From an uncultured Coriobacteriaceae bacterium (lineage in GTDB: Bacteria; Actinomycetota; Coriobacteriia; Coriobacteriales; Coriobacteriaceae): a stretch of DNA of 64,000 bases. Under the pieces are notes generated by a model that made no database searches, was not told the origin of the DNA, and saw only the letters and a list, made by a program, of their open reading frames with translations. Positions within the stretch are counted from its first letter, which is position 1. Each line of letters begins with the position of its first letter. Where the stretch lies: NCBI GenBank assembly GCA_944322305.1, contig CALUOP010000002.1:248001-312000 (forward strand), given 5' to 3'. A program made the position numbers and the translations under genes. Positions 33,544 to 40,862 of this stretch are shown in pieces.

Positions 33544-35019
33544 CTACCGCTCCCGCACCTGCCCGCCGCGCACGTCCCAGCGGCGCGTGGTTGCGGCGGA
33601 CAAGAATGCCTCGTCGTGGCTCACCAGGATGAGCGCGCCGGGATAGGCGGCCAGCGCGCGTTCGAGAGCCTGCGTCGAGTGCAGGTCGAGGTGGTTGGTG
33701 GGTTCGTCCATAACGATGAGCACCGGGTGGCGGGGGATGCCGGCGGCGAGCATGAGCTTGCGCAGCTCGCCAGGGCTTGTGCGGTCGCCCTCCAGGATAC
33801 GATCGGGGTCGGAGTTGAGCTGCGCCACGCACGAGAGCACGCGCCCCCGCTCGGCGTTTGTCAGCCCGCGCACGCTCGCAACAAGCGTCGCGGCTTCGGC
33901 CTTGCCAACCTCCTGCGGCACGGTGAGCGCGGAAAGCGCGGGATCGACAAGCTCCGCGATATGCGCGAGCAGCGTGGACTTGCCTGCGCCGTTGGGGCCC
34001 GAGATGCCTATGTGGTCGGTGTTGCCCACGAAGAGCTCGGGGATCGCAAGCTCGCCTTCTCCGCAGGGGATGCGCGCGGCGGGGATGCGCACCAGCGTCT
34101 TGCGCGGGGAGGGTGTAGCGTCGATCCACAGGTCGCCGTCGTAGCGCTTGGGCACGAAGGCGGCGGCAAGGCGCTCGCGCGCCGCGCTCACCTGCGCGTC
34201 CATCTGGGCGGACAGGCGTCCGCGCGCCCCGTCCTGCCCCGAGAAGATCGCCAGGTCTATCTTGGCCTTGGCCGACTTGTCCTTGGGATCGAGGTGCCGC
34301 TTGCTGCGGCGCGCGTCGGCACGGGCCGCCTCGTGGGCGCGTCGGTCCTTCTCGGCCGCAAGGCGTGCCAGGTTGCTTTTGGCTGCGGCGCGCTCGCGTA
34401 CGGCCGTGCCCCGCTCGAGCTCGGCTTGGGCGTGCGCCTGGGTGTAACCGCCCGGCCGCACGGTGACCGTCCCCGCCTCGAAGGAGGCGCAGCGGCTCGC
34501 CACGGCGTCTATGAGCTCGCGGTCGTGGCTCACCAGGATGCCGACGCCGCAGAAGCGCCTCAGCGCGCGGGCCAGCTCGCCGCGCGCGTCGCGGTCGATG
34601 TGGTTGGTGGGCTCGTCCAAGGCGAGCACGTCGGGCTGCCGCCACAGCGCGCAGGCAACCTGGAGCTTCTTCTGTTCGCCGCAGGAGAGCTCTCCGTAGC
34701 GCCAGGGCATGTCGTCGGCAAGCGAGAAGATCTCCCGCAGCTCGCGCGCCGCGCGGTCGTAGCTCGCGGCGAAGTCGTAGAGGTTCTCGGGCTCCTCGGC
34801 GGTCTCTTGGGCGCAGTAGGCGCACACCGGGCCGCGGGTGACCGAGCCGGCGTCGGGCTCGATAAGCCCGCAGGCGATCTTGGCGAGCGTGGTCTTGCCG
34901 CAGCCGTTGTTGCCCAAAAGGGCGGTCCAGCCTGCGGGGAAGGCGAGGGACAGGTTGTTGATGATGGGCGCGGCGGCTGAAGGGTACGCGTAGGTGACGC
35001 GCGAAAGCGCAAGCTGCAT
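33544..35019 (-). CDS. ABC-F family ATP-binding protein (ribosome protection / antibiotic resistance type)
   Basis: 491 residues from ATG 35019; AGGGAGG lies 6 bases upstream. Two ABC domains and no membrane segment. First: G-N-N-G-C-G-K-T-T, L-S-C-G-E-Q-K-K, L-A-L-D-E-P-T-N-H-I-D. Second: G-P-N-G-A-G-K-S-T, S-P-G-E-L-R-K-L, I-V-M-D-E-P-T-N-H-L-D. The charged interdomain linker (about residues 185-290) would reach the ribosomal P site. The length is that of ARE ABC-F proteins such as Msr and Lsa, which dislodge macrolides, lincosamides or pleuromutilins. The leader upstream supports antibiotic-induced expression. Confidence 0.93.
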   Translation of the reverse strand: MQLALSRVTYAYPSAAAPIINNLSLAFPAGWTALLGNNGCGKTTLAKIACGLIEPDAGSVTRGPVCAYCAQETAEEPENLYDFAASYDRAARELREIFSLADDMPWRYGELSCGEQKKLQVACALWRQPDVLALDEPTNHIDRDARGELARALRRFCGVGILVSHDRELIDAVASRCASFEAGTVTVRPGGYTQAHAQAELERGTAVRERAAAKSNLARLAAEKDRRAHEAARADARRSKRHLDPKDKSAKAKIDLAIFSGQDGARGRLSAQMDAQVSAARERLAAAFVPKRYDGDLWIDATPSPRKTLVRIPAARIPCGEGELAIPELFVGNTDHIGISGPNGAGKSTLLAHIAELVDPALSALTVPQEVGKAEAATLVASVRGLTNAERGRVLSCVAQLNSDPDRILEGDRTSPGELRKLMLAAGIPRHPVLIVMDEPTNHLDLHSTQALERALAAYPGALILVSHDEAFLSAATTRRWDVRGGQVRER

Positions 35020-35065
35020 GGCTAACCTCCCTGGTTGTGGTGCGTGCAAAAGGGATGTGGTTAGC
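35020..35065 (-). promoter_or_regulatory. Shine-Dalgarno-sequestering hairpin (translational attenuator)
   Basis: On the minus-strand RNA, GCTAACC (35065-35059) pairs perfectly with GGTTAGC (35027-35021), and after a 3-base bulge TCCCT (35055-35051) pairs with AGGGA (35032-35028). The 3' arm contains the whole Shine-Dalgarno AGGGAGG of the ABC-F gene. The 5' arm overlaps the last sense codon and stop of the leader ORF. A ribosome paused on the leader would open this stem. Confidence 0.75.
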
Positions 35066-35075
35066 GAATGCGCAC
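35061..35075 (-). CDS. Leader peptide M-R-I-R of the ABC-F gene
   Basis: Four sense codons, GTG CGC ATT CGC, then TAA. AAAGGAG lies 7 bases upstream of the GTG, as good as any ribosome-binding site in the window. The R-I-R core matches the basic-X-basic pattern of leader peptides that stall ribosomes with macrolides (R-L-R in ErmDL, R-L-K in the msr leader). It ends 41 bases before the ABC-F start codon. Confidence 0.65.
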   Translation of the reverse strand: MRIR

Positions 35076-35089
35076 GGTCGCGCTCCTTT

Positions 35090-35428
35090 CCGCCGATCCG
35101 ATGGCGCCGCCACGCGCGCTGCGGAGCTCGGTGCCCCGCTCGGCCGGCAGGTGCAGGATAGCACATCGGTGCCGGCGCGGGAACAACACGCCGCGGCGGC
35201 CGCCCAAGCCTGCGTCCACCCGTGCCGCCGCGCCCGCCCGTACCTGCCCCTTACCCTGCCGCGCCCGTCTGCCGCCCGCGCCTGCCCCGCCGCGCCCGCG
35301 CCCGTCCCGTCGCAAAATGTTTGCTTGCAAGTTTCGTATTGCGCGGCATGGGACGGTGCCGATGGGGGTATGTACGGAGAAGCAGCAAACCTAGGGTCGG
35401 CGCGCGCCGAGCCCGGAAAGGAGTCCGT
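35090..35428. other. Divergent intergenic region, ABC-F / SDR
   Basis: About 340 bases of very C-rich plus-strand DNA with no convincing gene. It must contain the promoter for the ABC-F leader transcript and, unless the SDR gene is expressed otherwise, its promoter too; neither has recognisable -10/-35 pairs. A shorter AT-richer patch lies at 35318-35345. Confidence 0.35.
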
Positions 35429-36169
35429 ATGCTTCTCGAAGGAAAGACCGCCGTCGTCACCGGAGGTACCCGCGGCATCGGCTTCGCCATCGTCCAGCGC
35501 TTCCTGGAGGAGGGCGCCAACGTTGCCCTGTGCGGCAGCCGCCCCGAGACGGCGCAGCAGGCGGTAGACAAGATCCTCGCCGAGAACCCCGACGCGCCCG
35601 TGATGGGGCTCGCCCCCAACCTGGCCGACGAGGCCGCGTTCGAGCAGGCGCTGCGCGAGGTGGCCGAGCGCTTCGGCGGCTTGGACATCGTGTGCAACAA
35701 CGCGGGCATCTCGCAGTCCACGCCGCTTGACGACTATACGCCCGAGGAGTTCGACAAGATCATCTCGCTCAACGTGAAGAGCGTGCTCAACGGCTGCCAG
35801 GCGGCCGCGCGCGTGCTGGGCGAGGGCGGTGTGATCATCAACACCAGCTCCATGGTGAGCAAGATGGGCCAGCCGTCCGGCGTGGGCTACCCCATGAGCA
35901 AGTTCGCCGTCAACGGCATCACCGTCTCGCTCGCGCGCGAGCTCGGTCCGCGCGGCATCCGCGTGAACGCGGTGGCCCCGGGCGTTACGGCCACAGACAT
36001 GGTGGCCGCGCTGCCCGAGGAGATGATCAAGCCCATCGCCGACGCCATCCCCATGAAGCGCGTGGGCCAGCCGCGCGACGTGGCCAACGCCTTCGTGTTC
36101 TTGGCGAGCGACCTTGCCAGCTACGTGACGGGCGAGGTCCTCTCGGTCGACGGCGGCATGACGGTCTAA
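35429..36169 (+). CDS. Short-chain dehydrogenase/reductase, BaiA/FabG-like
   Basis: 246 residues from ATG 35429 with GGAAAGGAG upstream. Rossmann motif T-G-G-T-R-G-I-G at 11-18, N-N-A-G, catalytic Ser in N-T-S-S-M, Tyr/Lys in G-V-G-Y-P-M-S-K, then V-A-P-G-V-x-x-T-D-M and A-S-D-L-A-S. From memory of the families, several blocks (T-G-G-T-R-G-I-G-F-A, the A-P-N-L segment, G-V-G-Y-P-x-S-K, F-L-A-S-D-L-A-S) resemble BaiA-type 3-alpha-hydroxysteroid dehydrogenase closely. A 3-oxoacyl-ACP reductase role is the alternative. Confidence 0.88.
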   Translation: MLLEGKTAVVTGGTRGIGFAIVQRFLEEGANVALCGSRPETAQQAVDKILAENPDAPVMGLAPNLADEAAFEQALREVAERFGGLDIVCNNAGISQSTPLDDYTPEEFDKIISLNVKSVLNGCQAAARVLGEGGVIINTSSMVSKMGQPSGVGYPMSKFAVNGITVSLARELGPRGIRVNAVAPGVTATDMVAALPEEMIKPIADAIPMKRVGQPRDVANAFVFLASDLASYVTGEVLSVDGGMTV

Positions 36170-36243
36170 GCGGCAGGCGTTACCAAACGCAAGCGCGCCT
36201 CGGCTTTGAGGCCGGGGCGCGTCATTGAGAGGAGGGGTGGGGC

Positions 36244-36501
36244 ATGTCCGAGAACTACCGGTTCTTCAACCACTCGGCGTGCGAGTACTACCCGTGCCAC
36301 AAGATGGAGCCCGAGAAGCTCAACTGCCTGTTCTGCTTCTGCCCGCTCTACGCCTTGGGCGACACGTGCGGCGGGAACTTCACGTACGTGGCGGGCGTGA
36401 AGGACTGCAGCGACTGCATCCTGCCGCACCGGGTCGAGAACTACGACTACCTGATGCGGCAACTCGACCGCGTCGGCTCGCTCGCCCCGCACACCGAGTA
36501 G
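36244..36501 (+). CDS. Cysteine-rich small domain protein
   Basis: 85 residues with 9 Cys: E-Y-Y-P-C-H, L-N-C-L-F-C-F-C-P-L-Y, D-T-C-G-G-N, K-D-C-S-D-C. The pattern matches the cysteine-rich small domain family (PF04071), found alone or next to cobalamin and other metal-cofactor genes; a metal-binding role is assumed. The ribosome-binding site GAGGAGGGG precedes the ATG. It follows the SDR gene by 74 bases and may share its transcript. Confidence 0.85.
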   Translation: MSENYRFFNHSACEYYPCHKMEPEKLNCLFCFCPLYALGDTCGGNFTYVAGVKDCSDCILPHRVENYDYLMRQLDRVGSLAPHTE

Positions 36502-36583
36502 CAGGCGCGGCGCCCCGGCGACAGGGCGCTCCGATACGCGAGGCGCGCTGCGGCAGCAGGGGCTCCAACGCGCGCTCGCCAGC

Positions 36584-36642
36584 AAAAAGGGGCCGGGCCC
36601 GGCTCCGTCGACGCTTCGACGGTCCGGGCCCGGCCCCTTTTT
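36584..36642. terminator. Bidirectional terminator
   Basis: AAAAAGGGGCCGGGCCCGG (36584-36602) pairs with the right arm 36624-36642 ending TTTTT, with an extra inner stem CCGTCGA/TCGACGG. It is placed between convergent genes and works in both directions. Confidence 0.9.
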
Positions 36643-36678
36643 GCGTTTATCGCCAGCGTCTGCGTTTATCGCCGGCGC

Positions 36679-37608
36679 CTACAGGTACTTGCGCCAGTCG
36701 TCGTCTTCCTCTTCGGCGGCCTCGGCCTCGCGGGCGCGCTCGGCAGCCTGCGCCGCAGCTTTGCGCTCAGCCGCAACGGCGGCGTAGCTTTCGGCCGGCG
36801 CATCGGGGAAGGCCGAGAAGGCGTGCGCGAAAACGGCGTGGTTCTCGTCGTAGCGCGTCTCGGGCACGGCGAAGATCACCTGCTTGAGGCCATGCGCGCC
36901 GCTGGCGAGCTCCTCGCGGAACGCGGCCGCCACTTCTTCGGGGTTCCAGCCGAAGGCCCCGCAGCCCCAGGCGCCGAGCACGGCCTTCTCGCGTCCCAGC
37001 TCGTCGATAAGTGCCAGCGCAAAGCGGACGCGGCTCTTGAGCGAGGCGGCGAGCGCGTCGTCCTTCACGTGGTAGTCGCGCCGTGCGCGCGCGGCGTTGG
37101 GCGCGGCGGCAACCACCACGTCGGCGTAGGCGTGCATGCGGTCGCGGTCGAAGCGCACGGCCGGCACCACGAGCGCGCGGTCGCGGTACAGCTCGCAGTT
37201 GATGTTGCGGCGGCGGTTCTCGGCATACCAGTCGCCGGCTTGCTCCAGCACGTTGTAGAGGAACGACTCGGCGCACAGGGCCTGCTCCTGGCCCCAGGCG
37301 CCACGGATGTAGCCGCCGCCGGGGTTCACGAACGAGGCGAAGTCGAGCACCGCCAGGTCGCAGAACTGCGCGTAGCCGCGCCCGTTGGCGAGGATGGCGG
37401 CCACGCTGTCCTCGGCGGTAACGGTAACGGCGGGCACGCAGGGCTCTGCCGGCGCAACGTCAGGCGCGCCCTCCACGCGGCGCATGCCCGCCGCCGCGCG
37501 TTCGATTTCCTTGCCGAAGCGCTCGGCTACCTGTTTCACGTGCTTCTCGGCCGCCTGCTTGCGCGCGTCGCGGCGCGGGTTGGCGCGTCGCTCGGTACCC
37601 TGTGCCAT
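36679..37608 (-). CDS. TIGR02452-type microbial PARG-like protein
   Basis: 309 residues from ATG 37608 with GGAAGGA upstream. The macrodomain-related fold of bacterial poly(ADP-ribose) glycohydrolases is seen: V-L-D-F-A-S-F-V-N-P-G-G-G-Y (loop at 95-100), then W-G-Q-E-Q-A-L-C, A-A-P-N, and V-L-G-A-W-G-C-G-A-F-G-W-N-P near the C-terminus. The PARG signature is GGG...QEE; here the second Glu, the catalytic one in studied enzymes, is Gln (Q109). It may therefore bind ADP-ribose without hydrolysing it. The C-terminal tail is charged (E-E-E-D-D-D). Confidence 0.85.
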   Translation of the reverse strand: MAQGTERRANPRRDARKQAAEKHVKQVAERFGKEIERAAAGMRRVEGAPDVAPAEPCVPAVTVTAEDSVAAILANGRGYAQFCDLAVLDFASFVNPGGGYIRGAWGQEQALCAESFLYNVLEQAGDWYAENRRRNINCELYRDRALVVPAVRFDRDRMHAYADVVVAAAPNAARARRDYHVKDDALAASLKSRVRFALALIDELGREKAVLGAWGCGAFGWNPEEVAAAFREELASGAHGLKQVIFAVPETRYDENHAVFAHAFSAFPDAPAESYAAVAAERKAAAQAAERAREAEAAEEEDDDWRKYL

Positions 37609-37850
37609 GATATGTCCTTCCTTTGGGTGCACCTCTCCTGTATCTTACGCGTCTTGGCGCCCCGTGTGCGCAGACATGCGTGCCGCCTGGGCGCTCCAGG
37701 TCGGCCGGCGGCAGGCAGGGCCGCCTACCTGCAGCAAAAGGGAGCGCGGCAGGTGTTTTCAGCGGCGGATGCCTTCTCATGCGGGCATGTCTAAATAAGT
37801 TACAAACACATTTCTAAAAGAGTCATAGACAACAAAAGTAATCTAAACAC

Positions 37851-37879
37851 TTTACAAGTTACGATACGTCACTTATAGT
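37851..37879 (+). promoter_or_regulatory. Strong promoter for the flavin-reductase-like gene
   Basis: TTTACA (37851-37856), 17-base spacer, TATAGT (37874-37879): each box matches the sigma-70/SigA consensus at 5 of 6 positions. It lies in a 130-base AT-rich patch unlike the surrounding DNA, 91 bases before the start codon. Confidence 0.8.
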
Positions 37880-37891
37880 ACAAGACGGTAA

Positions 37892-37911
37892 GTAACGATT
37901 TGTTACGTAAC
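37892..37911 (+). promoter_or_regulatory. Overlapping GTAAC/GTTAC operator-like palindromes
   Basis: GTAAC-GATTT-GTTAC (37892-37906) and GTTACGTAAC (37902-37911) overlap 12-30 bases downstream of the -10 box, where a repressor would block initiation. More GTTAC boxes are at about 37799 and 37858. GTCTAA (about 37788) and TTAGAC (about 37914) bracket the whole patch. The regulator is not adjacent. Confidence 0.6.
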
Positions 37912-37970
37912 CGTTAGACACGCTACAGAACGGCGCAGTTTAAGACATCACGGCAAGAGAGGAACAGGCT

Positions 37971-38531
37971 ATGAAAAAGGATCTCGGTTCGATGCTGGCG
38001 CTGTACCCGCTGCCCGCCACGCTGGTGGGCGCCATGGTTGACGGCAAGCCTACCTGGCTCGAGGTGGCGCACGTGGGCATCATCGGACACGACCGCATCA
38101 TGGTGAGCAGCATGAAGAGCCACTTCACCAACCAAGGTATCCGCGAGACGGGCGCGCTCACGGTGAGCCTGGTGGACGAGGCGCTGCTGCCGCGCGCGGC
38201 CTACGTGGGCGCCAACTCCGGCAAGAAGGTTGACAAGTCCGGTGTGTTCGCGTGGGAGGCGGCCGCAAACGGTGCGCCGGTGCCGCAGGACGCCCCGCTC
38301 ACGCTTGTCTGCAACGTTGAGGATACGTACGAAACCGAAACGTTCGACAACTTCATCTGCTCGATCGCCTCGACGCTCGTGGACGAGGACAAACTCACCG
38401 AGGACGGCAAGCCCGATTACGAGAAGATTGCGCCCGTGCTCTTTGAGTTCCCCACGTACTCCTACCTCTCCACGGGCAAGGCGCTCGGCCCTTGCCTGAG
38501 CTTCGAGGACGCCTACCAGCCCGAGGCGTAA
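37971..38531 (+). CDS. Flavin reductase-like (FMN-binding split barrel) protein
   Basis: 186 residues from ATG 37971 after AGAGAGGAAC. It begins L-Y-P-L-P-A-T-L-V-G-A, then S-S-M-K-S-H-F-T-N-Q-G-I-R-E-T-G and S-L-V-D-E-A, the flavin-binding pattern of the flavin reductase-like domain family. These proteins reduce or carry FMN, or act with unknown redox partners. It has its own strong promoter with operator-like repeats and starts a redox-enzyme cluster. Confidence 0.85.
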   Translation: MKKDLGSMLALYPLPATLVGAMVDGKPTWLEVAHVGIIGHDRIMVSSMKSHFTNQGIRETGALTVSLVDEALLPRAAYVGANSGKKVDKSGVFAWEAAANGAPVPQDAPLTLVCNVEDTYETETFDNFICSIASTLVDEDKLTEDGKPDYEKIAPVLFEFPTYSYLSTGKALGPCLSFEDAYQPEA

Positions 38532-38626
38532 GGACGGGCGTGCGGCAGCCGCACATGCCGCTTCCACGATACAAGCGGGGCGGGGAGGTTGTTTCTCCGT
38601 CCATCCCGAATGGAGCGATGCTATGA

Positions 38627-39571
38627 GTGAGATCACCTATCCTTCCGTGGCGCTTGGCGCTTGGCGCCTGGGCCTGGGGTAACGACGGCACGTTCGGCGG
38701 CGGCCTGGCGCCCGACGACGTGCGCCCCGTCTTCGACGCGGCTCGGGCCCACGGCCTCAACCTGTGGGACACCGCCTTTGCCTACGGCATGGGCACCTCT
38801 GAGCGCACGCTCGCCGGTTTCCTCGCCGACTTGCCGCGTGAGAGCTACCTGGTGTCCGATAAGTTCACCCCGCAGTGCGCTGACCCGCATTCAGATACGC
38901 CGGTGGCCGATATGATCGCCCGTCAGCTGGAGCTTATGGGGCTCGACCGCTTTGACATCTACTGGATCCACAACCCGGTGGGAGCGCCGCGCTACACCGA
39001 GGAGCTCGCCCGCATCTTCGAGGGTCGCGACGACGCGCCGGTTATCGGCGTGTCCAACCACAATCTCGCCGAGATCCGCCAGGCCGACGAGATTTTGCGC
39101 GCGCACGGCTTGCGCGTGGGCGCGGTGCAGAACCACTTCAGCCTGATCAACCGCTCGTCGGAGGATTCGGGCATCTTGGCTTGGTGCCGCGAGAACGACG
39201 CCGCGTTCTTCTCGTACATGGTGCTCGAGCAGGGCGCGCTCTCGGGGAAGTACACCACGGCCAACCCGATGCCCGCCGACTCCGCGCGCGGCGAGACGTA
39301 CAACCCGATCATGGACAAGCTCGAGGTCATCAATGCCGAGATCGCGCACGTGGCCGAGGCGCACGGCGTGAAGCCCGCGCAGGTGCCGGTTGCCTGGGCC
39401 GTGGCCAAGGGCACGCTGCCGCTGATTGGCGTGACCAAGCCCGAGCAGGTCGAGGATGCGGCCGAGGCGGCGGGCATCGAGCTTGCGGACGACGAGGTGG
39501 CCAAGCTCGAGCGCGTGGCCGACTCGCTCGGCCTCGACGTGATTCGCTTCTGGGAGAAGGTCATGGACTAG
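38627..39571 (+). CDS. Aldo/keto reductase with damaged 5' end
   Basis: 314 residues in the frame used here: G-A-W-A-W-G-N, D-T-A-F-A-Y-G-x-G-T-S-E-R, S-D-K-F, W-I-H-N-P and the C-terminal A-W-A-V-A-K-G-T-L-P-L-I-G-V-T-K, typical of NADPH-dependent aldo/keto reductases. The natural start is ATG 38623 (M-S-E-I-T-Y-P-S-V-A-L-G-A-W), but a 7-base tandem duplication at 38652-38665 shifts that frame into a stop after 19 codons. A GTG at 38627 lies in the correct downstream frame and could rescue translation with a different N-terminus. It may be a pseudogene, a phase variant, or active from the GTG. Confidence 0.8.
   Translation: MRSPILPWRLALGAWAWGNDGTFGGGLAPDDVRPVFDAARAHGLNLWDTAFAYGMGTSERTLAGFLADLPRESYLVSDKFTPQCADPHSDTPVADMIARQLELMGLDRFDIYWIHNPVGAPRYTEELARIFEGRDDAPVIGVSNHNLAEIRQADEILRAHGLRVGAVQNHFSLINRSSEDSGILAWCRENDAAFFSYMVLEQGALSGKYTTANPMPADSARGETYNPIMDKLEVINAEIAHVAEAHGVKPAQVPVAWAVAKGTLPLIGVTKPEQVEDAAEAAGIELADDEVAKLERVADSLGLDVIRFWEKVMD
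38652..38665. repeat. 7-bp tandem duplication (GCTTGGC x2) causing a frameshift
   Basis: Two adjacent copies of GCTTGGC, 38652-38658 and 38659-38665. Removing one restores an uninterrupted reading frame from the ATG at 38623, with V-A-L-G-A-W-A-W-G-N across the junction. Confidence 0.85.
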
Positions 39572-39670
39572 CCAAAGGCGGTTTGCATGCGGCGCGGTGC
39601 CCGGGATATGGCGACGCGGGCGCCGCGCCGCGGTTGGTGAGCGGAGCAGCTGGGAACGAGGGGGGCGACC

Positions 39671-40723
39671 ATGTTGAGCAGGAGAACCTTTACCGGGCTT
39701 GCCGTCGGAGTGCTTGCGGCGGCTCTCACAGGGTGTGGCGCCGAGAACGGCGGGGATGCGGGGCAGGGCTCGCGCGAGCGTGCGCAGCAGGCGGGAAGCT
39801 CCGCAGCCCAGGGTAGCGCTGGGAAAAGCGATGCCCCGGTCGCGGCTGAGGGAGCGGCTAAACCTGCCCTGGTGTATTTCACGCGCGACATTTCGCCCGA
39901 GGGGCTTGGGCGCGCGTTCGACGCGCTGGGGGCTGTGCCGCAGGGTAACGTGGCGGTGAAGCTCTCAACCGGGGAGCCGGGCGGGCACAACTTCCTCTCG
40001 CCCGATCTTATCGCCGGCTTGGTCCAGCGTCTTAACGGCACCATCGTGGAGTGCAACACCGCCTACGGCGGAGCACGCTCCTCAACCGAGAGCCATCTGC
40101 GGGCGGCCGAGGACCACGGGTTCACGGCCATCGCGGACGTGGACATCATGGACGCCGACGGCTCGGTGAGCCTGCCGGTTGAAGGCGGCCGCCACCTCGC
40201 CGAGGACCTCGTGGGATCCCATTTCGAGAACTATGACTGGTGGCTCAGCCTGGCGCACTTCAAGGGGCATGCCATGGGTGGGTTCGGCGGCGCTGTTAAG
40301 AACTGCTCCATCGGCATCGCCTCGCGCGAGGGCAAGATGAACATCCACAGCGCTGGCACCTCCACAACGAGCTGGGGCAACCCTGCGCAGGACGACTTTT
40401 TGGAGTCGATGGCCGAGGCGACCAAGGCCGTGAGCAACCGGCTGGCGGGCAATATCTGCTACATCAACGTGATGAACAACCTCTCGGTTGACTGCGACTG
40501 CGACTTCCACCCGGCCGACCCCGAGATGGCCGACATCGGCATCTTGTCCTCGCTCGACCCGGTGGCGCTTGACCGCGCCTGCGTTGACCTGGTGTACGGC
40601 GCCCCGGACGGCGCGGCGCTTATCGAGCGCATGGAGAGCCGCAACGGCGCGCACACGCCGGACTACGGCGAGGCCATCGGCCTGGGCACGCAGACCTACG
40701 AGCTGGTTGACATGGACTCGTGA
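39671..40723 (+). CDS. DUF362 domain lipoprotein
   Basis: 350 residues. The signal peptide has twin arginines and a lipobox: L-S-R-R-T-F-T-G...A-A-L-T-G-C, so it is probably exported by Tat and lipid-anchored outside the membrane. After an Ala/Ser-rich linker comes DUF362: V-A-V-K-L-S-T-G-E-P-G-G-H-N-F-L, H-F-K-G-H-A-M-G-G-F-G-G-A-V-K-N-C-S-I-G, and V-D-C-D-C-D-F-H-P-A. DUF362 proteins often carry ferredoxin domains; this one does not. The role is unknown, probably extracytoplasmic redox or cofactor-related. Confidence 0.85.
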   Translation: MLSRRTFTGLAVGVLAAALTGCGAENGGDAGQGSRERAQQAGSSAAQGSAGKSDAPVAAEGAAKPALVYFTRDISPEGLGRAFDALGAVPQGNVAVKLSTGEPGGHNFLSPDLIAGLVQRLNGTIVECNTAYGGARSSTESHLRAAEDHGFTAIADVDIMDADGSVSLPVEGGRHLAEDLVGSHFENYDWWLSLAHFKGHAMGGFGGAVKNCSIGIASREGKMNIHSAGTSTTSWGNPAQDDFLESMAEATKAVSNRLAGNICYINVMNNLSVDCDCDFHPADPEMADIGILSSLDPVALDRACVDLVYGAPDGAALIERMESRNGAHTPDYGEAIGLGTQTYELVDMDS

Positions 40724-40862
40724 GCTGGGACGGCCTCGGCGCGGGTGCTCGGCGGATGCCGGGCATCGCGCTTGGGGCTGCGGCCCTTCAGGGGCGAGAA
40801 GGGCGTCCCGCTGGTTACGGAAGCACGTGCATCGTTGAAGCGACGACGGAAAGGAAGACGAC

